Positions 32,220-41,815 of a stretch of DNA of 64,000 nt are shown one piece after another. A program made the position numbers and the translations under genes. Location of the stretch: the NCBI GenBank assembly GCA_041749075.1, contig JBGTBY010000035.1, forward strand, positions 62,001 to 126,000, read 5' to 3'. Source of the DNA: CAMTWZ01 sp041749075. GTDB taxonomy: Bacteria; Bacteroidota; Rhodothermia; Balneolales; HLUCCA01. Each line of letters starts with the position of its first letter. Position 1 is the stretch's first letter. The notes below the pieces were generated by a model. That model had not been told where the DNA came from. It saw only the letters and a list, made by a program, of their open reading frames with translations, and searched no databases.

Positions 32220-33005
32220 TCAGTTCGCAGGAAGCGTGACTGTTCCGACATTTGTAGTGCCACCGATGGAGACGGATACTCCGGTCAACGTGGTGTCGCG
32301 ATGGGTAATGAGGCTACTGGAGAGTTTGACGGCCCAATTGCCAGAGGGCACACCGCGTACCACGAACTCACCGGTTGTTAAATCGGCATAGGTGTTCAAC
32401 GTATCTGAACTTGTGATGACCGAAACCATGGAAGCCGCTGTAATGGGTAGGACTTTTCCGCTGACGGCCCCGGAGGTGGCTTCAGTGATCACTCGGATCG
32501 TAGGCTTGAGGATGTACTTGGCGTTCGGTCCACCGGTTAGTACGATGGATTTGGCGGCGTCGAAGTCAAGAAGGATGTCATACGTCACGCCACCTTCCAG
32601 TTGGGTATTGATGTTGAGTTTAAGACCGGATTGCTGAGCGCTAGGAGTGGTCAGGTTGTGAACCACGCCATTAACGGTCACGGTATTCTGCGAACCCAAG
32701 ATCAAGCGCATTTGGCGATAGGAGCCAGGGGTGAGGTCGGCTTCACCTAAAAGAGTGTCCACGCCGTTCACCAAGGATAGAAGGTCGATACGCATCGGAG
32801 TATCCGATAGAATGAACCAACCAGAATCGCCGGATGTGGAACGGTTCACTTCGACGCGTAGGATGTCAATCATGACTTCCTCATACTCAGCCGGGCTGTC
32901 GGTCAGATAGACCCGCAATGTGGCGTCTCCCATATCTTTGTCGTTGAACGCACATGCGGAAAGAAATAATAGACCGAGTAGGCTGATGGTTAAGAACGTT
33001 TTCAT
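32220..33005 (-). CDS. DUF4382 lipoprotein
   Basis: A 261-residue lipoprotein with lipobox LFLSAC (Cys18). Residues about 27-170 match DUF4382: LRVYLTDSPAEYEEVMIDILRV near the start, RIDLLSL, TPGSYRQMRLIL and DFDAAKSI. The rest is a carboxypeptidase-regulatory-like beta domain (GAVSGKVLP, GEFVVRGVPSGNW). Function is unknown; such proteins are common on Bacteroidota surfaces. I start at MKTFLTIS for the signal peptide. A 7-bp inverted pair GTTAGTG/CACTAAC lies at 33027-33053 upstream. Confidence 0.85.
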   Translation of the reverse strand: MKTFLTISLLGLLFLSACAFNDKDMGDATLRVYLTDSPAEYEEVMIDILRVEVNRSTSGDSGWFILSDTPMRIDLLSLVNGVDTLLGEADLTPGSYRQMRLILGSQNTVTVNGVVHNLTTPSAQQSGLKLNINTQLEGGVTYDILLDFDAAKSIVLTGGPNAKYILKPTIRVITEATSGAVSGKVLPITAASMVSVITSSDTLNTYADLTTGEFVVRGVPSGNWAVKLSSSLITHRDTTLTGVSVSIGGTTNVGTVTLPAN

Positions 33006-33086
33006 GAAGTTGATTTTAATTGAATAGTTAGTGAGAAGCTTTATTACACTAACGGCCCACAATATCTTCGATTGCTTCGCCCTCAA

Positions 33087-34277
33087 TTATCCCTTCTTGA
33101 ACAGCCTTGCCACATTTTTCACGCCCTGGCGAATGCGCTCGGTGTTTTCCACCAGACTTAATCGTACAAATCCTTCTCCTGCGCGACCGAATGCGGCTCC
33201 TGGCGATACCAATATTTCCGCCTCCTGAAGCAACCATTCGCTGAATGCCATCGAATCCAGATGCTTGTATGCCTCGGGGATGGGAGCCCAAATGAACATG
33301 GCGCCTTGGTTTTTCGGGATGGGCCAGCCGGCACGACTCAATCCATCCAATAGGATATCCCGGCGGGATTCATACTTCTTGGCCACGGCTTCCACTTCAG
33401 TTCGTGGAAGCTTTAGAGCTTCAATCGCGGCAACCTGAATCGGAGTGAAGAGTCCATAGTCGTAATACCCTTTGATCTGGCCCAGTAGTCCGACCGCATG
33501 CGCGTTCCCGACGCAAAACCCGATGCGCCAACCCGCCATGTTATAGGATTTCGACATCGTGATGAATTCCACAGCGATATCGGATGCTCCTTCAACTTGG
33601 AGTACGCTCGGCGCCTTGTATCCGTCAAACGTGATGTCTTTGTATGCGAAATCCGACACAATGAAAATGCATTCCTTGCGGCAGTAGTCCACTACCTTTT
33701 GAAAAAAGGCCAAATCCACGCATAAGGATGTGGGATTATGCGGAAAGTTCAGATAGACCAACTTCGGGCGGATTACACTGTTCTTGATCGCCGTTTTCAT
33801 GCCGGATATGAACACATCCGGATCGTTCGAAATCGGAAAGGTCACCACCTGCGCACCCGCGATCACCGCGCTCCAGATATGAACCGGAAAGGAGGGTTCC
33901 GGCACCAATACCGCATCTCCAGGACCCAATAGTGCCAGCGATAGATGCGATAATCCTTCTTTCGAGCCGATGGTGGCGATCACCTCCGATTCCGGATTCA
34001 ACGTGACACCATAAAAACTCTTGTAGTGCTCGGCCACAGCGCGACGCAAATGTGGTATCCCTTTCGCAACTGAATAGCGATGCGATTTGTCATCATCCAA
34101 CACCACTTTCATTTTCTGAATGATGGGGTCGATGGCGGGTGCATCAGGATTCCCCATCCCGAAATCGATCACATCCCGGCCTTCTTGACGCATCTTCAGT
34201 TTGATGGCGTTCAATCGTCCGAACACATAATCCGGAAGGATTTTCATCCGGCTCGCCGGCTCGATCTTGAAACTCAT
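33087..34277 (-). CDS. alaC: Class I aminotransferase, AlaC-like
   Basis: A 396-residue fold-type I PLP aminotransferase. YSVAKGIPHLRRAVAEHY and NFPHNPTS are typical of AlaC (glutamate-pyruvate transaminase) and of LL-diaminopimelate transaminases; the PLP lysine is Lys243 (SKSYNMAGWRIGF). It is the last gene of the branched-chain operon. No ilvE is in this operon, so a role in transferring amino groups to branched keto acids, or from alanine/valine to pyruvate, is conceivable but not shown by sequence. Confidence 0.85.
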   Translation of the reverse strand: MSFKIEPASRMKILPDYVFGRLNAIKLKMRQEGRDVIDFGMGNPDAPAIDPIIQKMKVVLDDDKSHRYSVAKGIPHLRRAVAEHYKSFYGVTLNPESEVIATIGSKEGLSHLSLALLGPGDAVLVPEPSFPVHIWSAVIAGAQVVTFPISNDPDVFISGMKTAIKNSVIRPKLVYLNFPHNPTSLCVDLAFFQKVVDYCRKECIFIVSDFAYKDITFDGYKAPSVLQVEGASDIAVEFITMSKSYNMAGWRIGFCVGNAHAVGLLGQIKGYYDYGLFTPIQVAAIEALKLPRTEVEAVAKKYESRRDILLDGLSRAGWPIPKNQGAMFIWAPIPEAYKHLDSMAFSEWLLQEAEILVSPGAAFGRAGEGFVRLSLVENTERIRQGVKNVARLFKKG

Positions 34278-34278
34278 G

Positions 34279-35085
34279 TTATCCCAGTTCGCTGGCTCGT
34301 TTGGTGGCTTCGGTGACGGCTTTGATGAGGGTGACGCGCAATCCGCCCTCTTCCAATTTCAGGATTCCATCGATGGTGCATCCGCCCGGTGTGGTCACGT
34401 GGTCTTTTAGGATAGCGGGATGTTGACCGGTCTGGATCACCATCTTTGCTGCGCCTAAGGTCATTTGTGCGGCCAATTCGGTGCTTACGTCGCGTGGAAG
34501 TCCGCTTTTCACACCGCCTTCAGCCAGAGCTTCGATGACGATGTAGATGAATGCTGGTCCGCTGGCGCTGAGAGCCGTTACCGCATCGAAATGATTCTCT
34601 CCCAATGTGATGCAACGTCCGACCGAGCCAAATATGTGATGTGCCAAACCCAGATGGTCGGATGTCGCATGGGTTCCGGCGGCGACCGCGGTCATGCCTT
34701 CCATCACTTGCGATGGCGTGTTCGGCATGGCGCGAATGACCGGTGTGTTCGCAGGCAACATCTGCTCGATGGAAGCGATGCGTTTTCCCGCCATGATGGA
34801 GATCAGAACTTTATCTGCACCCATCGACGGTGCAATGGATGCAAGCACGGCATTCGCCATCTGCGGTTTCACGCACAGAAGAACGATATCGGCTTTGGCC
34901 ACGCTTGCGGCATTGTCGGTGGATGTGTTCACGGCGAATTGGGTCGTGAACCGCTCCAATTTCTCAGGATATCGACCTGTTATCGTGATTTGTGACGCTT
35001 TCACCACCCCGGCATGCAACAGGCCGGCGGTGAGCGTTTCGCCCATGCGACCAGCGCCGATGATGGTGATGTGTTTGGTGGTCAT
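34279..35085 (-). CDS. proC: Pyrroline-5-carboxylate reductase
   Basis: A 268-residue NADPH-dependent reductase for the last step of proline synthesis. The N-terminal Rossmann motif is IIGAGRMGETL, then CVKPQM near 75; the dimer-forming C-terminal domain has ALSASGPAFIYIVIEALAEGG and the signature VTTPGGCTIDGI. It overlaps leuB by four bases and alaC starts one base after its stop, so it belongs to the operon despite serving another pathway. Confidence 0.93.
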   Translation of the reverse strand: MTTKHITIIGAGRMGETLTAGLLHAGVVKASQITITGRYPEKLERFTTQFAVNTSTDNAASVAKADIVLLCVKPQMANAVLASIAPSMGADKVLISIMAGKRIASIEQMLPANTPVIRAMPNTPSQVMEGMTAVAAGTHATSDHLGLAHHIFGSVGRCITLGENHFDAVTALSASGPAFIYIVIEALAEGGVKSGLPRDVSTELAAQMTLGAAKMVIQTGQHPAILKDHVTTPGGCTIDGILKLEEGGLRVTLIKAVTEATKRASELG

Positions 35086-36149
35086 AGTGCCGCGCGGATT
35101 CGTTGTCCCATTTCCAACGTACCGATCACGGCTTTCGCTCCGATCGGAACGTCAGCGCAACGGTACCCATCCGATAATACGGACTGAATGGCCGATTCCA
35201 CTTGCTTGGCGGCGTCTTCCATCCCGAATGAATACCGGAGCATGAGTGCGATGGACGCGATGGCTGCGATAGGATTCGCCTTGTCTTGTCCGGCGATATC
35301 AGGAGCCGAGCCATGAACAGGCTCATACAAGGCGGAACCATCGCCTAAACTGGCCGAGGGAAGCATGCCGATGGAGCCTGTGAGCATGGCCGCTTCATCG
35401 CTGAGGATGTCGCCGAACATGTTTTCGGTGAGGATGACGTCGAACTGCTTCGGGTTGCGCACAAGTTGCATCGCGCAATTGTCCACGAGCATGTGGTCGA
35501 GTTCCACATCGGGGTAGTCGAGGGCGATGCGGGTCACGGTTTTGCGCCAGAGTTGGGACGTTGCGAGGATGTTCGCCTTATCCACCGAGGTGACTTTCTT
35601 ACGGCGTGCTTGGGCTGCTTTGAAGGCCGCATGGGTGATGCGCTCAATTTCTTGGGTGGTGTAAATCATGCTGTCGATTGCCCGTTCGCCCCCTTCAATG
35701 GGATCCACGCGTTTCGGCTCGCCGAAATACAAGCCACCAGTGAGCTCGCGAACCACGAGCATATCCACACCCGAAACCACTTCAGGGCGAAGGGTGGAGG
35801 CGTCCACCAATGAGGCATGAACCTGCACCGGACGCAAATTGTTATACAATCCGAGTGCTTTGCGCAATCCAAGCAATGCTTTTTCAGGACGCAAATGTGG
35901 GGGATTATTGTCCCATTTGGGTCCACCCACGGCACCAAGAAAAACCGCATCCGCGCGACGCGCGGCCTGAATCACATCTTCCTGTATCGGAACGCCAAAG
36001 GCATCGAGGCTCGCGCCACCGATCAGATGTTCTTCTGTGGTTACGGTGAGCCCATGCTTGGCGGACACAGCATGCAGTACGGACAGCGCTTCGCGCGTCA
36101 CTTCCACTCCGATCCCATCCCCTGGGACCACGACGATATGTTTGGTCAT
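35082..36149 (-). CDS. leuB: 3-isopropylmalate dehydrogenase
   Basis: A 355-residue NAD-dependent beta-decarboxylating dehydrogenase of leucine synthesis. VVPGDGIGVEV, GAVGGPKWD, LRPVQVHAS, RELTGGLYFG, the MFGDILSDEAAMLTGSIG metal/substrate segment and EPVHGSAPDIAGQ are all present. The protein is of the usual length. It is spaced 11 bases after leuD and overlaps proC by four bases. Confidence 0.95.
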   Translation of the reverse strand: MTKHIVVVPGDGIGVEVTREALSVLHAVSAKHGLTVTTEEHLIGGASLDAFGVPIQEDVIQAARRADAVFLGAVGGPKWDNNPPHLRPEKALLGLRKALGLYNNLRPVQVHASLVDASTLRPEVVSGVDMLVVRELTGGLYFGEPKRVDPIEGGERAIDSMIYTTQEIERITHAAFKAAQARRKKVTSVDKANILATSQLWRKTVTRIALDYPDVELDHMLVDNCAMQLVRNPKQFDVILTENMFGDILSDEAAMLTGSIGMLPSASLGDGSALYEPVHGSAPDIAGQDKANPIAAIASIALMLRYSFGMEDAAKQVESAIQSVLSDGYRCADVPIGAKAVIGTLEMGQRIRAAL

Positions 36150-36160
36150 TCTAGTCTAAA

Positions 36161-36718
36161 TCAGAACATGTTGTGTTTACGCGCATAGGCGAAGATGCCG
36201 CCTGCTTCCACGATATCAGCCACATCACCTAAAGGGCGGAGTGGAAAACTGACACCCGTGGTGAGATTGCGGACGATATTGAGCTCAGTGTCGATTTCGA
36301 CCTCGTCGTAAGTGCGGAATTCATTGGAGACATCCGCGAACGACTCGAACGGAACGACAAATCCGCCATCCACCGCGTTGCGATAGAAGATACGCGCATA
36401 GGTGCTGGCGATCACCGCACGGCAACCGGCGATTTGCATCGCAAAAGGCGCATGCTCGCGCGACGATCCACATCCGAAATTCTTTCCTGCGACGACAATC
36501 ACGAATTCGGACTCATAACTATCCTCCGGAGTGAACGGGATGCCGCCTTTTGGAAGTCCCGATTTAGCTTCTGGAACTCCGGACAACGCGAACTTCCCAT
36601 ACATTTTCTTCTCTTCAGGCTTTTCCAGGCTGTAGACCAGGTGTTGGGCCGGAATGATCTGATCGGTGTCGATATCGTCGCCTAAAACAAAGGCCTTTCC
36701 GCTGATGATCTTGTTCAT
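36161..36718 (-). CDS. leuD: 3-isopropylmalate dehydratase small subunit
   Basis: A 185-residue swivel domain protein. DDIDTDQIIPAQH near the N-terminus and NFGCGSSREHAPFAM in the middle are family signatures; the latter contains the active-site Ser-Arg-Glu. I start at MNKIISGK, the ATG that overlaps the leuC stop by four bases; the frame continuing upstream is antisense-independent translation of leuC. The short form is that of the archaeal/thermophile type. Confidence 0.93.
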   Translation of the reverse strand: MNKIISGKAFVLGDDIDTDQIIPAQHLVYSLEKPEEKKMYGKFALSGVPEAKSGLPKGGIPFTPEDSYESEFVIVVAGKNFGCGSSREHAPFAMQIAGCRAVIASTYARIFYRNAVDGGFVVPFESFADVSNEFRTYDEVEIDTELNIVRNLTTGVSFPLRPLGDVADIVEAGGIFAYARKHNMF

Positions 36719-38022
36719 ACAGTTGCTCCGATGTAATCGCGTGGATCGGCGATTTTGCCATGCAAGGCCGATGCCGCCACGGTGTAAGGGGATGCCAAGT
36801 AAACTTGTGACTTTTTCGAACCCATGCGACCCGGGAAGTTCCGGTTGGTGGTGCTGATGCAGATTTCCTCGCCGTTCAGACGTCCGAAGGTGTCGGCAGG
36901 TCCGCCAAGGCAGGCAGCACAACTGGCTTCACCGATTTTGCAACCAGCGTCTTCAAAGATGCTCCATAAGGATTTTCCATCCACCAGTTCGGTTTTGAGT
37001 TGGCTGCGGATGAGGGTGGTGGCAGGCACGATGTAAGTGTCCACGCCAACGGTATTTCCTTTGAGGATCTGAGCGGCAGCCACGAAATCGGACAACTTTC
37101 CACCTGTGCACGATCCGATGTAGGCGCGGGTCAGGTGCGTTCCTTTCACTTCCGAAACCGTCGCTTTGTTATCGGGCGAATGCGGCTTGGCCACCATCGG
37201 CTGCATGTCTTTCATCTTGTACACGCGAATACTGTGGTATTTCGCATCAGCGTCGTTATACAGCGCCTCATACGGATGATTCGTGCGGGCATTCACATAA
37301 TCGAAGGTGGTTTTATCAGGTTCGATGACGCCGTTCTTTCCACCGGCTTCGATCACCATATTGGTGAGGGTCATACGACCTTCCATGTCCTGACTCATCA
37401 CACCATCACCCGCGAATTCCATCGCGCGGTAGGAGGCCCCATCCACACCGATATCGCCGATGATTTGAAGGATGAGATCCTTGGCCATGATCCATGGTGG
37501 AATTTCGCCTTCAAAGACGAATTTCATGGTTTCAGGCACCTTCACCCACAATTTTCCTGTGCCTAATATGAAGGCCGCATCGGTATTGCCGATTCCGGTC
37601 GCGAATTGTCCGAACGCGCCAGCCGTACAGGTATGGGAATCGGTGCCGAAAAGTACTTGTCCTGGACGCGTGAAGCCTTCTTCCGGCATCGCCGCATGGC
37701 AAACACCTTTGTAGCGATCCGTGCCAACATCATAATAGTGGGGCAAATCATGCTCTTTGGCGAATTGACGCAGGATATCGATGTTCCGGTTCGCATACAC
37801 ATCATTCGTGAAAATGTAATGATCGGGGATGATCACAAGCTTGTCTTTGTCCCAGACTTTCGCATCCGCGCCGAATTCTTTTTTGAAGATGCCGATGGTG
37901 GGCGGTCCGCACACATCATGAGTCAGAAGGATGTCCACGTTCACCCAGACGCTCTCGCCCGGATCCACATGTCGCTTACCGGCGGCTTTTGCGAGTATTT
38001 TTTCCGTTAATGTCATTCCCAT
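36715..38022 (-). CDS. leuC: 3-isopropylmalate dehydratase large subunit
   Basis: A 435-residue aconitase-superfamily protein. The 4Fe-4S ligands are in IGSCTGG and in CAACLGGPAD; VWVNVDILLTHDVCGPPT, IIPDHYIFTND, FGTDSHTCTAGAFGQFATG and NRNFPGRMGSKKSQVYLASP identify the family. The length is that of the archaeal-type LeuC, matching the short LeuD. It overlaps leuA by one base and leuD by four. Confidence 0.94.
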   Translation of the reverse strand: MGMTLTEKILAKAAGKRHVDPGESVWVNVDILLTHDVCGPPTIGIFKKEFGADAKVWDKDKLVIIPDHYIFTNDVYANRNIDILRQFAKEHDLPHYYDVGTDRYKGVCHAAMPEEGFTRPGQVLFGTDSHTCTAGAFGQFATGIGNTDAAFILGTGKLWVKVPETMKFVFEGEIPPWIMAKDLILQIIGDIGVDGASYRAMEFAGDGVMSQDMEGRMTLTNMVIEAGGKNGVIEPDKTTFDYVNARTNHPYEALYNDADAKYHSIRVYKMKDMQPMVAKPHSPDNKATVSEVKGTHLTRAYIGSCTGGKLSDFVAAAQILKGNTVGVDTYIVPATTLIRSQLKTELVDGKSLWSIFEDAGCKIGEASCAACLGGPADTFGRLNGEEICISTTNRNFPGRMGSKKSQVYLASPYTVAASALHGKIADPRDYIGATV

Positions 38023-39230
38023 CAGTATTTGTTGAGATAGTGTTGAATGGTTTGATTCACAAAGGTGCTTCCGACTTTGGTCACACCGTTCGTCGATAAT
38101 TGGACCAAATCTTGGTCTGTAATGATTTTTTTCTTGTCGGCCAGGTTGATGAAGCCGGTATACACCACATCCAATTCTTCCTTATTGAAGGTGAATCCGA
38201 GGGTTTTGAGCTTCTCATCCAACGCACGACGTCCAGAATGCTTACCCAGCACCAATTCATTGTTTGGCACGCCGACCGATTGCGGTGTCATGATTTCATA
38301 GGTGAGGGGATTCTTGAGCATCCCGTCTTGATGGATGCCGGCTTCATGCGCGAACGCATTTTTGCCAACAATCGCTTTATTCGGTTGAACATCATGACCC
38401 GTGATGCGGCTCAGCAATTGGCTGGTCGGATACAATTGCTCGGTGTTCACATTGGTTTTGCGCTGGTAGTAGGAGTGACGCACATTCAAAGCCATCACGA
38501 ATTCTTCCAACGACGCATTTCCAGCACGTTCGCCGATGCCGTTCACGCAGCATTCGACCTGTCCGGCACCATTTTGGATGGCGGCAAGAGAATTCGCCAC
38601 TCCTAATCCCAAATCATTGTGACAATGCACGCTGATGACGGCCTGATCGATGTTTTTCACATGTTGGCGCACATACGATACCAAGGCTCCGAACTCATCC
38701 GGAACGGCGAATCCGACGGTGTCGGGGATGTTCACAGTCGTCGCACCGGCTGAAATAACGGCTTCAAACATCTGACACAAGAAATCGGGATCGGTGCGGG
38801 ATGCGTCTTCGGCGGAAAACTCCACATCCGCACACAAGGATTTTGAATACGCTACACCACGGATAGCCGCTTCAAGCGCTTCCTCGCGGGTTTTGCCCAA
38901 CTTATGCTTCAAATGGATGTCGCTCGTGGCAATGAAGGTGTGGATGCGGGGTTTCGCGGCGAACTGGATCGCTTCCCACGCCCGGTTGATGTCATCTTCT
39001 TTTATGCGCGACAATCCCGCCACAACAGTTCCCTTTACCCGCTTAGCAATCTCGCGCACCGCCTTGAAATCGCCATCAGACGCGATCGGAAACCCTGCTT
39101 CGATCACATCCACGCCTAGTAGCTCGAGTTGCTCCGCCATTTGGAGTTTCTCGTTCAGATTCATGGAGAATCCGGGCGACTGCTCGCCGTCACGAAGGGT
39201 CGTGTCAAAAATTCGGATGGGTGGTTTCAT
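38022..39230 (-). CDS. leuA: 2-isopropylmalate synthase lacking the leucine-binding regulatory domain
   Basis: A 402-residue enzyme condensing acetyl-CoA with 2-ketoisovalerate. The catalytic TIM barrel (FDTTLRDGEQSPGFSM, VHCHNDLGLGVANS, NGIGERAGNASLEE) and subdomains (AFAHEAGIHQDGML, LGKHSGRRAL) are complete. The protein ends soon after residue 400, where full-length enzymes of about 510-550 residues carry the C-terminal LeuA regulatory domain. Feedback by leucine through that domain is therefore not expected. It overlaps cimA by four bases. Confidence 0.92.
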   Translation of the reverse strand: MKPPIRIFDTTLRDGEQSPGFSMNLNEKLQMAEQLELLGVDVIEAGFPIASDGDFKAVREIAKRVKGTVVAGLSRIKEDDINRAWEAIQFAAKPRIHTFIATSDIHLKHKLGKTREEALEAAIRGVAYSKSLCADVEFSAEDASRTDPDFLCQMFEAVISAGATTVNIPDTVGFAVPDEFGALVSYVRQHVKNIDQAVISVHCHNDLGLGVANSLAAIQNGAGQVECCVNGIGERAGNASLEEFVMALNVRHSYYQRKTNVNTEQLYPTSQLLSRITGHDVQPNKAIVGKNAFAHEAGIHQDGMLKNPLTYEIMTPQSVGVPNNELVLGKHSGRRALDEKLKTLGFTFNKEELDVVYTGFINLADKKKIITDQDLVQLSTNGVTKVGSTFVNQTIQHYLNKY

Positions 39231-40798
39231 GGCGTTTCAACGGGTTTCTTTTTGAGCAGGTACCAGGAAAAGCTGTCCATAAGGGCCTGCCAGCTGGCTT
39301 CAATGATGTTTTCCGACACCCCAACGGTTCCCCATTGGTGTTCGGAATCGGTGGAATCGATCAGCACGCGTACTTTCGCTTTCGTGCCGTCTTTCTCGTT
39401 CAAGACCCTCACTTTGTAATCGGACAAATTCATGTCTTCGATTTCCGGATAGAACCGCATGAGGGCTTTGCGAAGCGCTTGGTCAAGCGCATTCACGGGT
39501 CCGCGTGCTTGTGCAGCGGTATGTTCTTCCACTCCGTTCACATTCAACCGGATGGTGGCTTCGGAGCGGATGGGGTTGTTTTCCGATTTTTCGATGATCA
39601 ACCGGAAACCATTCAATTCAAAACTGTCGCAGGACTGACCTGTGATTTTGCGAACCAGCAATTCCAAACTCGCTTCGGCCGCTTCATAAGAAAATCCCTC
39701 ATGCTCGCGCTGTTTGAGCATTTCCACGATTTCAGGGATGTGATGATCGTGCTCTTCCGGATTCAGATGCAATTCTTCGGCTTTGTAGCGGATGTTGCTT
39801 CGTCCGGAAAGGTCCGATACCAACACGCGACGGTCGTTTCCAACTTGTTCAGGACGGATGTGCTCGTACGTCACGGGATCGCGCATCACGGCGCTCACAT
39901 GGATGCCGCCTTTATGGGCGAAGGCGCTGCGTCCGACATATGGAAGATTCGCTTGCGGACTCAGATTCCCGATTTCGCTCACATAATGCGAAACGGAGGT
40001 CAATTCTTGGATCGACTCGCTTGGAATTCCCTCATAACCCAATTTCAATTGAAGATTCGGGATGATGGAGCAGAGATTCGCATTGCCGCAGCGTTCGCCG
40101 TAGCCATTGATGGTGCCTTGCACATGCTCGCATCCCGCCAATACAGCGGCGATGGTATTCGCAACGGCGGTTTCCGAATCATTATGGGCATGAATGCCAA
40201 GCGGATGTCGCACGTCCGCTTTCACCGCCGTCACAATTTCGGAAATCTCATGCGGAAGGGTGCCGCCATTGGTGTCGCACAGCACGAGCCAATCCGCGCC
40301 CGCATCCCTCGCCGCTTTCAAGGTGGATAATGCATAATCGGCATCATCCTTATAGCCATCGAAGAAATGCTCGGCGTCGTAGATCACATGTTTGTCATGG
40401 GCTTTGAGAAAGGCCACGGAATTGCGGATCAGCTCCAGATTTTGCGCAGGGGTGATGCCCAAGGCGCGCTCAACATGCAATAACCAGGACTTTCCGAAGA
40501 TGGACACCGCAGGCGTTCCGGCTTGGATCAGTGCCTGGAGATTCGGATCCGTCGCCGGCTCATTTCCCCATCGATAGGTACTTCCGAACGCCACAATGCG
40601 GGAATGGGTGAAGGTGATGGATTTGGCCCGTTCGAAAAACTCGAGGTCTTTCGGATTGGAGCCAGGCCAGCCACCTTCGATGTAATGGATGCCCAAGGCG
40701 TCGAGGCGTTGCGCGATGCGCACTTTGTCCTCGGCGGAAAGACTGAGTCCTTCGCCCTGGGTTCCATCCCGCAATGTGGTGTCGAAATAGGAGATCAT
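39227..40798 (-). CDS. cimA: (R)-citramalate synthase
   Basis: A 523-residue enzyme making citramalate from pyruvate and acetyl-CoA, the entry to isoleucine through LeuC/D/B without threonine. The barrel has FDTTLRDGTQGEGLSLS, EGGWPGSNPKD, CDTNGGTLP, IHAHNDSETAVANT and NGYGERCGNANL, all CimA-type rather than LeuA-type. The C-terminal 130 residues form a LeuA-dimer regulatory domain, where isoleucine is expected to bind. Overlaps of four bases on both sides. Confidence 0.93.
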   Translation of the reverse strand: MISYFDTTLRDGTQGEGLSLSAEDKVRIAQRLDALGIHYIEGGWPGSNPKDLEFFERAKSITFTHSRIVAFGSTYRWGNEPATDPNLQALIQAGTPAVSIFGKSWLLHVERALGITPAQNLELIRNSVAFLKAHDKHVIYDAEHFFDGYKDDADYALSTLKAARDAGADWLVLCDTNGGTLPHEISEIVTAVKADVRHPLGIHAHNDSETAVANTIAAVLAGCEHVQGTINGYGERCGNANLCSIIPNLQLKLGYEGIPSESIQELTSVSHYVSEIGNLSPQANLPYVGRSAFAHKGGIHVSAVMRDPVTYEHIRPEQVGNDRRVLVSDLSGRSNIRYKAEELHLNPEEHDHHIPEIVEMLKQREHEGFSYEAAEASLELLVRKITGQSCDSFELNGFRLIIEKSENNPIRSEATIRLNVNGVEEHTAAQARGPVNALDQALRKALMRFYPEIEDMNLSDYKVRVLNEKDGTKAKVRVLIDSTDSEHQWGTVGVSENIIEASWQALMDSFSWYLLKKKPVETP

Positions 40799-41784
40799 TT
40801 TTTGATCCAGCTCATCATGCCGCGCAATTCCTTGCCGACCTGTTCGATCGGATGTTCGCGATGCTGACGGCGCAACGCCTCGAGCACCGGACGATTCGCT
40901 TTGTTTTCGAGGATGAAATCACGAGCGAAACGTCCTTCTTGGATGTCTTTGAGCGCGGCTTTCATTTTCGGCTTCACGGTCTCGTCGATGATCTTCGGTC
41001 CGACCACCATCCCGCCATATTCGGCCGTATCGCTCACGGAGTAGTACATACCGCCGATGCCACCTTCATAGAAGAGATCGACGATGAGTTTCAGTTCATG
41101 CAGGCACTCGAAATAGGCCACTTCAGGCTTATATCCGGCTTCAACAAGAGTTTCAAAGCCAGCTTTGATCAACTCGGTCACGCCACCACACAAAACCGTC
41201 TGCTCACCGAAGAGATCGGTTTCGGTTTCTTCACGGAAGGTGGTTTCGATGACGCCGGCACGCGCGCCGCCGATGGCTTTCGCATACGCAAGGGCGGTGT
41301 CTTTGGCTTTGCCTGTGGCATCCTGATGGATGGCGATGAGGCACGGAACGCCGAATCCCTCGGTGTATACACGACGAACCAAGTGTCCCGGACCTTTCGG
41401 CGCCACCATGAATACGTCCACATCGGCAGGAGGGACGATCTGGCTGAAATGAACATTGAATCCGTGCGCGAATACCAACGCTTTTCCAGCGCTAAGATGC
41501 GGTTTCACTTCACGCTCATAGACTTCGGCTTGGGTCTGATCTGGAAGCAAAATCATGATGATGTCCGCTTTCGACGCGGCTTCAGCTGGCTCATAAACCG
41601 GGATGCCGGCCGCTTCCGCTTTTTTCCAGGATGCGGAGCTTTTGCGCAATCCAACGATCACATCAATGCCGCTGTCTTTCAAGTTCTGGGAATGGGCATG
41701 GCCCTGGCTTCCGAATCCCAATACGGCGACTTTCTTTCCTTTCAGCAGGCCGAGATCGGCGTCTTTGTCATAATACAGTTTCAT
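40795..41784 (-). CDS. ilvC: Ketol-acid reductoisomerase
   Basis: A 329-residue class I enzyme. VAVLGFGSQGHAHSQNLKDSG is the nucleotide-binding loop (shown here as GFGSQGHA); VGLRKSSASWKKAE follows with Arg/Ser residues of the NADPH type. FGEQTVLCGG, ECLHELKLIVDLFYEGG and MYYSVSDTAEYG carry the metal ligands. I start at MKLYYDKDA because the upstream 42 codons show no family similarity. It overlaps cimA by four bases and follows ilvN by 31 bases. Confidence 0.94.
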   Translation of the reverse strand: MKLYYDKDADLGLLKGKKVAVLGFGSQGHAHSQNLKDSGIDVIVGLRKSSASWKKAEAAGIPVYEPAEAASKADIIMILLPDQTQAEVYEREVKPHLSAGKALVFAHGFNVHFSQIVPPADVDVFMVAPKGPGHLVRRVYTEGFGVPCLIAIHQDATGKAKDTALAYAKAIGGARAGVIETTFREETETDLFGEQTVLCGGVTELIKAGFETLVEAGYKPEVAYFECLHELKLIVDLFYEGGIGGMYYSVSDTAEYGGMVVGPKIIDETVKPKMKAALKDIQEGRFARDFILENKANRPVLEALRRQHREHPIEQVGKELRGMMSWIKK

Positions 41785-41815
41785 TCGATTCAATAGGTTT
41801 GGTTGGGTGATGGGT

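Noticed and set aside
39221..40330. Long plus-strand open frame of 369 codons opposite cimA
   Set aside because: It mirrors cimA codon structure, with His- and Arg-rich composition typical of antisense frames, and overlaps a clearly conserved gene.
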